NCBI GenBank assembly: GCA_002213445.1
Contig: NJIE01000010.1
Coordinates: 1-64,000, forward strand
DNA: 64,000 nt
Reading direction: 5' to 3'
Source of the DNA: Xenophilus sp. AP218F
GTDB taxonomy: Bacteria > Pseudomonadota > Gammaproteobacteria > Burkholderiales > Chromobacteriaceae
Shown: positions 51,665 through 59,251 of the stretch, in pieces
Layout of the letters: every line of letters begins with the position of its first letter
Position numbering within the stretch: position 1 is the first letter of the stretch
Notes under the pieces: model-generated
The model's input: only the letters and a program-made list of their open reading frames with translations
Told to the model about the DNA's origin: nothing
The model's database searches: none
Translations under genes and position numbers: made by a program

Positions 51665-51731
51665 CTTATTTTTCGAATAAGAAATCATCAAATATGCTGA
51701 GTCCAGTTATATGCGGAACAACTGTCCGCAT
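51665..51731 (+). promoter_or_regulatory. Two inverted repeats in the cysT leader
   Basis: CTTATT (51665-51670) with AATAAG (51676-51681), and ATGCGGA (51711-51717) with TCCGCAT (51725-51731). They lie in the 157-base gap before cysT and may be operator or RNA structures. No consensus promoter is evident between them. Confidence 0.35.
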
Positions 51732-51758
51732 CGCCCCACTTCTCCGCAAAGGACGATC

Positions 51759-52595
51759 ATGACGCGCGCCGCCGCCGGCCGGGTTTTGCCCGGCTTCGGT
51801 TTGTCGCTGGGCTTCACGCTCAGCTATCTGTCGCTGCTGGTGCTGATACCGCTGTCCGCGGTGTTCATCCGCAGCAGCGAGCTGTCGCTGGAAGCCTTCT
51901 GGCAGGCCGCCGCCGCGCCGCGGGTGCTGGCGTCGTACCGGCTGAGCTTCGGCATGGCGCTGGCCGCCGCCGCCATCAACGCCGTTTTCGGCCTGCTGCT
52001 GGCCTGGTCGCTGGTCCGTTACCGCTTTCCCGGCAAGAAGCTGGTGGACGCGCTGATCGACCTGCCCTTCGCGCTGCCCACCGCCGTCGCCGGCATCGCG
52101 CTTACCGCGCTGTACGCCGGCAACGGCTGGCTGGGGCGTTATCTGGAGCCGCTGGGCATCAAGGTGGCCTTCGGGCCGCTGGGCGTGCTGGTGGCGCTGG
52201 TCTTCATCGGCCTGCCCTTCGTGGTGCGCACCGTGCAGCCGGTGCTGGAAGACCTGGAGACCGAACTGGAAGAAGCCTCCGCCAGCCTGGGCGCGCGCCG
52301 CTGGCAGACCTTCCGCCACGTCACCCTGCCGGCGCTGCGCCCGGCCCTGCTTACCGGCTTCGCGCTGGCCTTCGCCCGCGCGGTCGGCGAATACGGCTCG
52401 GTGATCTTCATCGCCGGCAACATTCCCATGGTGTCCGAAATCACGCCGCTGATGATCATCAGCAAGCTGGAGCAATACGATTACGCCGGCGCCACCGCCA
52501 TCGCCAGCGTGATGCTGGCGGCCTCGTTCAGCCTGCTCTTGGCCATCAACGGCCTGCAGTCCTGGCACAGCCGGCAACAGCAAGGGAGAGCCTGA
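51759..52595 (+). CDS. cysT: Sulfate ABC transporter permease CysT (CysU)
   Basis: Inner-membrane permease of 278 aa with about six helices. The ABC-interaction loop is [25 protein letters not shown], and the C-terminus has [16 protein letters not shown], the signature of CysT. ATG at 51759 has AAAGGA upstream; the longer frame is not needed. The stop overlaps cysW (TGATG). Confidence 0.95.
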   Translation: MTRAAAGRVLPGFGLSLGFTLSYLSLLVLIPLSAVFIRSSELSLEAFWQAAAAPRVLASYRLSFGMALAAAAINAVFGLLLAWSLVRYRFPGKKLVDALIDLPFALPTAVAGIALTALYAGNGWLGRYLEPLGIKVAFGPLGVLVALVFIGLPFVVRTVQPVLEDLETELEEASASLGARRWQTFRHVTLPALRPALLTGFALAFARAVGEYGSVIFIAGNIPMVSEITPLMIISKLEQYDYAGATAIASVMLAASFSLLLAINGLQSWHSRQQQGRA

Positions 52596-53485
52596 TGGCC
52601 GCCACACAGGTATTGCGCGCCGGCCACGACCGCGCCACGCTGCTGGAAAACCGGGCCGCCACCCGCGACAGCGGCTGGGTGAAGGCCGCCATTCTCGCGC
52701 TGTCGCTGGCCTTCTTTGCCGTCTTCCTGCTGCTGCCGCTGCTGGCGGTGTTCGTCGAGGCGCTGGCCAAGGGCTGGAGCGGTTATCTCTCGGCGCTGGC
52801 CGAGCCGGACGCGCTGGCCGCCGTGCGCCTGACGCTGCTGGCGGCGCTGATCTCGGTGCCGCTCAACCTGGCGTTCGGCATCGCCGCCGCCTGGGCCATC
52901 ACCCGCTTCGACTTCCGCGGCAAGCAACTGCTGGTTTCGCTGATCGACCTGCCGTTCTCGGTGTCGCCGGTGGTGGCGGGCCTGGTCTACGTGCTGGTCT
53001 TCAGCGCCCACGGCTGGCTGGGGCCCTGGCTGGCGGCCCACGACATCAAGATCATCTTCGCGGTGCCCGGCATCGTGCTGGCCACCATCTTCGTCACCGT
53101 GCCCTTCGTCGCCCGCGAACTGATCCCGCTCCTGGAAGCGCAGGGCCGCGAAGAAGAGGAAGCCGCGGTGGTGCTGGGCGCGCGCGGCTGGCAGGTGCTG
53201 TGGCACGTCACCCTGCCCAATGTGCGCTGGGCGCTCTTGTACGGGGTGATCCTCAGCAACGCGCGCGCCATGGGCGAATTCGGCGCGGTGTCGGTGGTGT
53301 CCGGCCACATCCGCGGCGAAACCAACACGCTGCCGCTGCACGTCGAGATTCTTTACAACGAATACAACTTCGCCGCCGCCTTCGCCGTGGCCTCGTTGCT
53401 GGCGCTGCTGGCGCTGGTGACGCTGGCCGTCAAGAGCTGGGTGGAATGGCGCGCCGCCAAGGGCGGCCAGGGAGAACAGGCATGA
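52595..53485 (+). CDS. cysW: Sulfate ABC transporter permease CysW
   Basis: Second permease subunit, 296 aa. Helices begin near residue 30. The EAA loop is [26 protein letters not shown] and the C-terminal signature is [29 protein letters not shown], diagnostic of CysW. It overlaps cysT by one base and cysA by four. Confidence 0.95.
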   Translation: MAATQVLRAGHDRATLLENRAATRDSGWVKAAILALSLAFFAVFLLLPLLAVFVEALAKGWSGYLSALAEPDALAAVRLTLLAALISVPLNLAFGIAAAWAITRFDFRGKQLLVSLIDLPFSVSPVVAGLVYVLVFSAHGWLGPWLAAHDIKIIFAVPGIVLATIFVTVPFVARELIPLLEAQGREEEEAAVVLGARGWQVLWHVTLPNVRWALLYGVILSNARAMGEFGAVSVVSGHIRGETNTLPLHVEILYNEYNFAAAFAVASLLALLALVTLAVKSWVEWRAAKGGQGEQA

Positions 53486-54561
53486 GCATCCAGGTGAAAA
53501 ACATCCGCAAGGCCTTCGGCAGCTTCACCGCGCTGGACAACCTGACGCTGGACTTTCCCGACGGCGAGCTGGTGGCTCTGCTCGGCCCCTCAGGCTGCGG
53601 CAAGACCACGCTGCTGCGGGTCATCGCCGGACTGGAGCAGGCCGACAGCGGCCAGGTGCTGCTGGACGGCGAAGACGCCAGCGCCACCCATGTGCGCGAA
53701 CGGCAGGTCGGTTTCGTATTCCAGCACTACGCGCTGTTCCGGCACATGAGCGTGTTCGACAACGTCGCCTTCGGCCTGCGCATGAAACCGCGCCGCCAGC
53801 GACCATCCGAAGCCGACATCCGCCGCAAGGTGCACGCGCTGCTGGAGCTGGTGCAACTGGACTGGCTGGCCCACCGCTTCCCGGCGCAATTGTCCGGCGG
53901 GCAGCGCCAGCGCATCGCCCTGGCGCGCGCGCTGGCGGTGGAGCCGCGCGTGCTGCTGCTGGACGAGCCCTTCGGCGCGCTGGACGCCAAGGTGCGCAAG
54001 GAGCTGCGCCGCTGGCTGCGCCGCTTGCACGACGAGCTGCACATCACTTCGATCTTCGTCACCCACGATCAGGAAGAAGCGCTGGAGGTGGCCGATCGGG
54101 TGGTGCTGATGAATCACGGCCGGGTCGAACAGATCGGCAGCCCGGACGAAGTCTACGGCCATCCGGCCTCGCCCTTCGTCTACGGTTTCCTCGGCAGCGC
54201 CAACCGCCTCTCCGGCTTCAGCCTAGCCAGCGGCATCCAGGTGGGCGACGTGCTCCTGCCCGCCTCTCATCCGCTGCCGGCGCGGCAGGCGGTGGCCGCC
54301 TTCGTCCGTCCGCACGAGCTTGACATCGTGCCCGGCGAACACGGCGACGGCTTGCCGGCGCGCGTCAGCCGGCTGCTGACGCTGGGCGCGCTCACCCGCG
54401 TCGAACTGGAAGGCCGCGACGCGCTGGCCGGCCAGCACTTCGACGTCGAGCTGCTGTCCTCGTCGGCCCTGGGCGCGCAACTGCGACCGGGGCAAGCGGT
54501 GCGGCTGCAGGCGCGCAGCCTGCGCGTCTTCCCCGCGCACGCGACGGCGGGCGGCCAATGA
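53482..54561 (+). CDS. cysA: Sulfate ABC transporter ATP-binding protein
   Basis: ATPase of 359 aa that powers the sulfate importer. Walker A is [16 protein letters not shown], the signature is [16 protein letters not shown], Walker B is [12 protein letters not shown] and the switch His lies in [16 protein letters not shown]-terminal TOBE-like regulatory domain follows about residue 240. ATG at 53482 overlaps the cysW stop. Its own stop overlaps the cysB start. Confidence 0.95.
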   Translation: MSIQVKNIRKAFGSFTALDNLTLDFPDGELVALLGPSGCGKTTLLRVIAGLEQADSGQVLLDGEDASATHVRERQVGFVFQHYALFRHMSVFDNVAFGLRMKPRRQRPSEADIRRKVHALLELVQLDWLAHRFPAQLSGGQRQRIALARALAVEPRVLLLDEPFGALDAKVRKELRRWLRRLHDELHITSIFVTHDQEEALEVADRVVLMNHGRVEQIGSPDEVYGHPASPFVYGFLGSANRLSGFSLASGIQVGDVLLPASHPLPARQAVAAFVRPHELDIVPGEHGDGLPARVSRLLTLGALTRVELEGRDALAGQHFDVELLSSSALGAQLRPGQAVRLQARSLRVFPAHATAGGQ

Positions 54562-55487
54562 ATTTCCAGCAACTGCGCATCATCCGCGAAACGGTGCGCC
54601 AGGGCTTCAACCTCACCGAGGTGGCCGCGGCGCTGTACACCTCGCAGTCCGGCGTCAGCAAGCACATCAAGGATCTGGAAGACGAGCTGGGCGTGGAGCT
54701 GTTCGTGCGCAAGGGCAAGCGCTTTCTCGGCCTCACCGACCCGGGCAAGGAGCTGCTGACCATCGTCGAGCGCATGCTGCTGGACGCCGGCAACATCAAG
54801 CGCCTGGCCGAGCAGTTCAGCCTGCGCGACGAGGGCCAGCTCACCATCGCCACCACCCACACCCAGGCGCGCTACGCGCTGCCGCCGGTGGTGACCGCCT
54901 TCAAGCGCGCCTATCCGCGCGTGCATCTGGTGCTGCACCAGGCCAGTCCGGACGAGCTGGTGCGCCTGCTGATGGCCGGCGAAGCCGACATCGGCATCGC
55001 CACCGAGGCGGTGGCCGACACGCCCGGGCTGGTCTCCTTCCCTTACTACAGCTGGCAGCACTGCGTCATCGCCCCGCCCGGCCACCCGTTGCACGATCGG
55101 CCGCTGACGCTCGCCTCGCTGGCCGAGCACCCCATCGTCACCTACCACCAGGGCTTCACTGGCCGGGCGCGCATCGACAACGCCTTCGCCGCCGCCGGCC
55201 TCGCGCCCGACATCGTGATGGCCGCGCTCGACGCCGACGTGATCAAGACCTATGTCGAGCTGGGCCTCGGCGTCGGCATCGTCGCCTCGATGGCGGTGGA
55301 CGCGCGCCGCGACCATGGCGTGCAAGTGGTGGCCGGCGAGCCGCTGTTCGGCCAGCAAACCAGCCGCATCGCCGTGCGCTGCGGCCATTACCTGCGCAGC
55401 TACGCCTATCGCTTCATCGAGCTGTGCGCCCCGGCGCTGAACGAAACCAGCGTGCGCCGCGCGCTCAGCCCGCTCCCCCAGGAATGA
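54558..55487 (+). CDS. cysB: LysR-family regulator CysB
   Basis: Master activator of sulfur assimilation, 309 aa; O-acetylserine or N-acetylserine is the usual inducer and sulfide or thiosulfate the antagonist. The start [23 protein letters not shown] and [21 protein letters not shown] are CysB/Cbl hallmarks, as is [14 protein letters not shown] in the effector domain. It is the last gene of the cysTWA operon, overlapping cysA by four bases, so the activator is made with its own target. CysB rather than Cbl is favoured but not proven. Confidence 0.9.
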   Translation: MNFQQLRIIRETVRQGFNLTEVAAALYTSQSGVSKHIKDLEDELGVELFVRKGKRFLGLTDPGKELLTIVERMLLDAGNIKRLAEQFSLRDEGQLTIATTHTQARYALPPVVTAFKRAYPRVHLVLHQASPDELVRLLMAGEADIGIATEAVADTPGLVSFPYYSWQHCVIAPPGHPLHDRPLTLASLAEHPIVTYHQGFTGRARIDNAFAAAGLAPDIVMAALDADVIKTYVELGLGVGIVASMAVDARRDHGVQVVAGEPLFGQQTSRIAVRCGHYLRSYAYRFIELCAPALNETSVRRALSPLPQE

Positions 55488-55515
55488 AAAAAGCGGCCGC
55501 AAGGCCGCTTTTTCC
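55488..55515. terminator. Bidirectional intrinsic terminator after cysB
   Basis: AAAAAGCGGCC pairs with GGCCGCTTTTT around a GCAA loop immediately after the cysB stop. It serves cysB on the plus strand and ridA on the minus strand. Confidence 0.88.
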
Positions 55516-55531
55516 GGACTGCCGACTACGC

Positions 55532-55912
55532 TCAGGCGCGCAGGGCGATGGCTTCCACTTCCACCAGCACGTTCTTAGGCAGGGTCTTCACCGCCACGCA
55601 GGAGCGGGCCGGCGACTGTTCGCCGAAGTATTCGGCGTACACCGCGTTGAAGGCGGCGAAATCGGCCATGTCAGCCAGGAAGCAGGTGGTCTTCAGCACC
55701 TGGCCGCAGGCGCTGCCGCCGGCTTCCAGCACCGCTTTCAGGTTTTCCAGCACGCGACGGGACTGCTCGGCGATGCCGCCGGCCACGATTTCGCCGGTTT
55801 TCGGGTCCAGCGGGATCTGGCCGGAGGTGAACAGCAGCTTGTCGAAAGCGGTGGCTTGCGAGTACGGGCCGATGGCGGCCGGAGCGGCTTCGGTGAATAC
55901 GATCTGTTTCAT
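55532..55912 (-). CDS. ridA: RidA family enamine/imine deaminase
   Basis: Trimeric cytosolic enzyme of 126 aa that hydrolyses reactive enamines and imines such as 2-aminoacrylate made by PLP enzymes. Hallmarks are AAPAAIGPYSQAT, LLFTSGQIPLDPKTGE, LKTTCFLADMADFAAFN and the catalytic Arg in PARSCVAVKTLPKNVLVEVE. It lies 40 bases downstream of the cysteine desulfidase-like gene, whose reaction would generate its substrate. Confidence 0.94.
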   Translation of the reverse strand: MKQIVFTEAAPAAIGPYSQATAFDKLLFTSGQIPLDPKTGEIVAGGIAEQSRRVLENLKAVLEAGGSACGQVLKTTCFLADMADFAAFNAVYAEYFGEQSPARSCVAVKTLPKNVLVEVEAIALRA

Positions 55913-55952
55913 GGTGTGGGTGCTTTCTATATTTTTGGGTTTATCGAAAATG

Positions 55953-57260
55953 TCAGGCAGCCGGCTGCTTGTGCATCATGATCTGCAAAATCTGGGTATC
56001 GGTCTGAACCATGCCGCGGCTGGCCAATTGGCCCAGATTGGCGATGGAGGCGTCTACGTCGTGCTCGACGATGCCTTCGTTGCCGGTCACCCGCGTGCCG
56101 TCCAGCGCCATCAACACCGCCTTGTAGGCCGCGCCGGCGGAGGTGGAAACCTTCATCGCGCAGCTATTGGACGCGCCGTCGCAGATCATGCCGGCCACGT
56201 CGCCTATCATGCTGGAAATCGCCATGCTGACCACCTGGTAGCCGCCGCCCAGCAACAGGCCCATGCCGGCGGCGGCGCCCATCGAAGCGGTAGTCACCGC
56301 GCACAGCGCCGACAGCTTGGGCAGCCGGGCGTGAATATACACCGCCATCAGGTGGGAAAGCATCAAAGCGCGCGTCAATTGTTCGCGATCGGCCTCCACG
56401 TGGCCGGCCACCACCACCACCGGCATGGTGGCGGCGATGCCCTGATTGCCGGAGCCGGAGTTGCTCATCGCCGGCAGCGTCGCGCCGCCCATGCGCGCGT
56501 CGGACGCAGCCGTGGTGCGGGTGAGGATGCGGGTGAGCAAACCGTCGGACAACAGGCCGGCCTTGACCTGGCGCTGCAAGGTGGCGCCGATGTGCAAGCC
56601 GTACTCGCCGCTCATGCCTTCCTGCGACAGCGCCTCGTTGAGCGTGGCGGCCTCGTAGATGAAGTCCAGCATCTCGATCGGAGCCTGGGTGGCGAAGTCG
56701 AACACCGCGCGGGCGCTGGCCTGGCTGAAATCGTAAGCCTCGCCGCCGGCGCCGCCCTCGCCGTCGTCGGCGCGGAAGACTTCCACCCCGTTGCGTTCGA
56801 TCAGGATCACATGGGTGTGGGCGTCGGCGATGCAAACCCGCGCCTCTTCGCCGCCGGCGAAAACCCGCGCTTCGGAATACAGGATATTGGGCACATCGGC
56901 GATGGCCAGCTTCACGCGCTGTTCGGCGATCATGCGCTTGCCCGCTTCCACCACCTCGTCGCTCAGGCCCTTGAGCACTTCCAGCTTGCCGTCGGGATTG
57001 CCGCCCAGGGCGCCCACCGCCGCGGCGATCTGCAAGCCGACGGTGCCGGTGCCGGGCACGGTCACGCCCATGCCGTTCTTCATCAGGTTGGCGGACACCT
57101 TGGCTTCGATGCGTTCGGGAGTCTTGCCCAGTTCCCTGGCGGCCATGGCGGAGGCCAGGGCCAAGGAGATCGGTTCGGTACAGCCCAAGGCCGGCACCAC
57201 TTCCTGGCGCACGGCTTTGATGAATTCCGGCCACAGCGCGGTATCGGGAGTCGCAGTCAT
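55953..57260 (-). CDS. L-cysteine desulfidase / serine dehydratase-like protein (YhaM/CyuA, UPF0597)
   Basis: Iron-sulfur enzyme of 435 aa in the family of E. coli YhaM (CyuA), an anaerobic cysteine desulfidase related to the serine dehydratase alpha chain. Cluster cysteines are visible: [11 protein letters not shown] near residue 27 and [17 protein letters not shown] near 345-360. Other family markers are [17 protein letters not shown] and [16 protein letters not shown]. The reaction releases sulfide, ammonia and pyruvate via aminoacrylate. ATG at 57260 matches the family start. ridA follows and a YheO-like regulator precedes it. Confidence 0.88.
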   Translation of the reverse strand: MTATPDTALWPEFIKAVRQEVVPALGCTEPISLALASAMAARELGKTPERIEAKVSANLMKNGMGVTVPGTGTVGLQIAAAVGALGGNPDGKLEVLKGLSDEVVEAGKRMIAEQRVKLAIADVPNILYSEARVFAGGEEARVCIADAHTHVILIERNGVEVFRADDGEGGAGGEAYDFSQASARAVFDFATQAPIEMLDFIYEAATLNEALSQEGMSGEYGLHIGATLQRQVKAGLLSDGLLTRILTRTTAASDARMGGATLPAMSNSGSGNQGIAATMPVVVVAGHVEADREQLTRALMLSHLMAVYIHARLPKLSALCAVTTASMGAAAGMGLLLGGGYQVVSMAISSMIGDVAGMICDGASNSCAMKVSTSAGAAYKAVLMALDGTRVTGNEGIVEHDVDASIANLGQLASRGMVQTDTQILQIMMHKQPAA

Positions 57261-57416
57261 GAGTTCACTCTTCTGGTAGCTGGTTAAATCCGCCGGCGCG
57301 CAGTCCGGCCGAAGCTGAAGATATACGGCAAAGCCCGTCCGCGCAAAGCCTATCCGCGGCATTCAGCCAAATGGCAAGGCTTTTGCCGCTGTTTTATCCC
57401 GCAAGCAAGGCGTGTG

Positions 57417-58049
57417 TCAGTCGCGGCGCTGCTTCAGGTAGCGATAGAGGGTGGGCTCGGAAATATCCAGCGCGCTGGCGGCCTTGCCGACAAAGCCGCG
57501 GATGGAGAACAGGCCGCGACGGTCCAGCTCGCACACCACCTTGACCTTCTCTTCGGCGGACAGGCGCGCCGCGCCTTGCGGGTACTGGCCCAGCACGCTT
57601 TGCATGATCTCCACGCCGACATCGTCCACGCAGCCCGACAGCACCTCCTGGTGCTGCTCGCCGGACAAGTCGGTCGGCAACAGCGCCTGCACCGCCTCCA
57701 GCGCGCGCTGGTAGCGGCTGTCGTCGATATTGATGCACAGCATCGCCACCACCTTGCCGTCGTCGTCCTTCATCACCAGCGTGGAAGAACGGAAGGAGAC
57801 GCCGTTGCGGTTCTTGCTGCGGTAGTTGAGCCGGTAGTGCTCGCCGCCCTTGCCCGAGCACTCCTGGGCCATGAGCAAAGCCATGTCGGTGGCGGGCGCT
57901 CCTACGGAACGGCCCGAATGATGGCCGTTGCGGAGCACCTTGAGAGAAGAGTTGAGATCGGAAAGATCATGCACTGCAATTTCGCTATCGGGACCCAGAA
58001 GGGCTGCAACAAAATCGGCAAGTGCGTTGGCGTCAAAGCGAAGTTCCAT
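57417..58049 (-). CDS. YheO-type PAS/helix-turn-helix regulator
   Basis: Transcription factor of 210 aa. The N-terminal YheO-like PAS domain has GPDSEIAVHDLSDLNSS, HYRLNYRSKNRNGVSFRSSTL and MLCINID. The C-terminal DNA-binding domain is short (RLSAEEKVKVV through IRGFVGKAASALDISEPTLYRYLK, about 160-206). DauR and related proteins use this architecture to control amino-acid catabolism. Position directly upstream of the desulfidase gene, with a 156-bp gap, suggests it regulates that gene and ridA in response to an amino acid. Confidence 0.88.
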   Translation of the reverse strand: MELRFDANALADFVAALLGPDSEIAVHDLSDLNSSLKVLRNGHHSGRSVGAPATDMALLMAQECSGKGGEHYRLNYRSKNRNGVSFRSSTLVMKDDDGKVVAMLCINIDDSRYQRALEAVQALLPTDLSGEQHQEVLSGCVDDVGVEIMQSVLGQYPQGAARLSAEEKVKVVCELDRRGLFSIRGFVGKAASALDISEPTLYRYLKQRRD

Positions 58050-58063
58050 GGCACATGCTAGAA

Positions 58064-58093
58064 AATTTATCTTTGTGATATTTTATCTGTCAC
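58064..58093 (-). promoter_or_regulatory. Candidate promoter of the YheO-type regulator
   Basis: Minus-strand GTGACA (58088-58093, 5/6 to the -35) and TAAATT (58064-58069, 4/6) are 18 bases apart, just before the ATG. The same stretch contains an imperfect dyad around GATAAAATATC that could be an operator. Confidence 0.4.
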
Positions 58094-58287
58094 GCCATGG
58101 CTGTCACTCGCAACCACCGCCGCGCTTGATGCACGTCAAGGCTGCGTCAGCCTTGGGCCATGCCGCGCAGAGCAGGCTCACATCTTAACGCAGCCCAACC
58201 GGCAAGTCTTGCGCTGGCGCAAAGGCCAGCGGCAGGCGACGCCTATCCGCCAGCCGGCGTCGCAATGCCGACAAGCCCTCGCCGACC

Positions 58288-58884
58288 CTAGTAACGCACC
58301 CAGCCAAGCGCGATCGGTTTGGCGAACGCGCCGCGATAGCAGCGCTCCGCCAACGCCGTCGGCGAGCATCGCGCCCACAGCTTCGACAACAGCCAGAACC
58401 AGGCAGCCGCGGCCAGAACCGCGCCCACCATATCCAGCGGCCAGTGCACGCCCAGATACACCCGCGACCACGCCACGGCGATGCCCGCCGCCGCCAGCGC
58501 CGCGCCCCAGCCGCGCGCCGCGCTGAACCACCACGTCAAGGCCATCATCGCGAAAATGGTGCCGTGATTGCTGGGGAAGGACGGCGTGGCGTCGTGCGTC
58601 AGGAACACATGGCCAAGCGGCACGGCAAACGGCCGCGGATGCGGCCAGATCATGCCGATCAAGCCGTTGCCGGCGAGCGCCGCCAGCGTGAACAGGCAGG
58701 ACTTGAGCGCGGTGTCGCGCAGCGCAGGGCGACCCCACAACCAAAGCGCGGCCAGCCAAAGCGGCAAGAGCGGCAACAGTCGCTGGGCAATGAAGCTCGC
58801 CAGGAGGATCAGCCAGTCCGGACTAGCCGGCGTGGCGTTGATTTGCAAGAACCAGAGTTGGTTGAGGGCTTCCAGGTATGGCAT
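58288..58884 (-). CDS. PAP2-family membrane phosphatase
   Basis: Integral membrane lipid phosphatase of 198 aa with about five or six hydrophobic helices. Catalytic motifs are visible: IWPHPRPF (motif 1; the Lys usual in KxxxxxxRP is not apparent), PSFPSNH (motif 2) and SRVYLGVHWPLD (motif 3). Size and topology fit undecaprenyl pyrophosphate phosphatases (BcrC type) or small phosphatidic acid phosphatases. ATG at 58884 is preferred over a longer frame. The 238-bp gap downstream holds two short inverted repeats (58209-58222 and 58236-58263) and no gene. Confidence 0.87.
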   Translation of the reverse strand: MPYLEALNQLWFLQINATPASPDWLILLASFIAQRLLPLLPLWLAALWLWGRPALRDTALKSCLFTLAALAGNGLIGMIWPHPRPFAVPLGHVFLTHDATPSFPSNHGTIFAMMALTWWFSAARGWGAALAAAGIAVAWSRVYLGVHWPLDMVGAVLAAAAWFWLLSKLWARCSPTALAERCYRGAFAKPIALGWVRY

Positions 58885-59052
58885 GGGAACATCCGGGTAA
58901 CAGAAGATGGCAGACGCCGGCGCGAATTTGCCGTTGCGCGGCAACCCGCTCCGGCCGGAAAGGCTGCGATCATAAGCCGCCGCCGCGCCGCGCGTCTGTA
59001 GCCAAAACGTAAGCGTATTGACGCGTTTTGGTCACATATTCGTTACAAATGC

Positions 59053-59081
59053 AAAAAAGCCGCACGAATGTGCGGCTTTTT
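59053..59081 (-). terminator. Intrinsic terminator of tRNA-Asn
   Basis: AAAAAGCCGCAC pairs with GTGCGGCTTTTT around a GAAT loop, directly downstream of the tRNA on the minus strand, with T residues following. Confidence 0.88.
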
Positions 59082-59089
59082 CTAAACTT

Positions 59090-59165
59090 TGGCTCCCCGA
59101 GCAGGGCTCGAACCTGCGACCTGCGGATTAACAGTCCGTCGCTCTACCAACTGAGCTATCAGGGA
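59090..59165 (-). tRNA. tRNA-Asn (anticodon GTT)
   Basis: A 76-nt cloverleaf with encoded CCA. The acceptor stem starts TCCCTGA and ends TCGGGGA before the G discriminator. The D-loop AGTTGGTAGA, anticodon loop CTGTTAA and T-loop GGTTCGAGCC are all standard. It stands alone with its own terminator. Confidence 0.97.
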
Positions 59166-59251
59166 ACATCAGAGAAAGCGATGTTACAAGCAATCGCTTT
59201 CTCCGTCAAGCCGGAAGCGCCGAAATTCTCGCTTCCGACCTTGAGCAGCCA

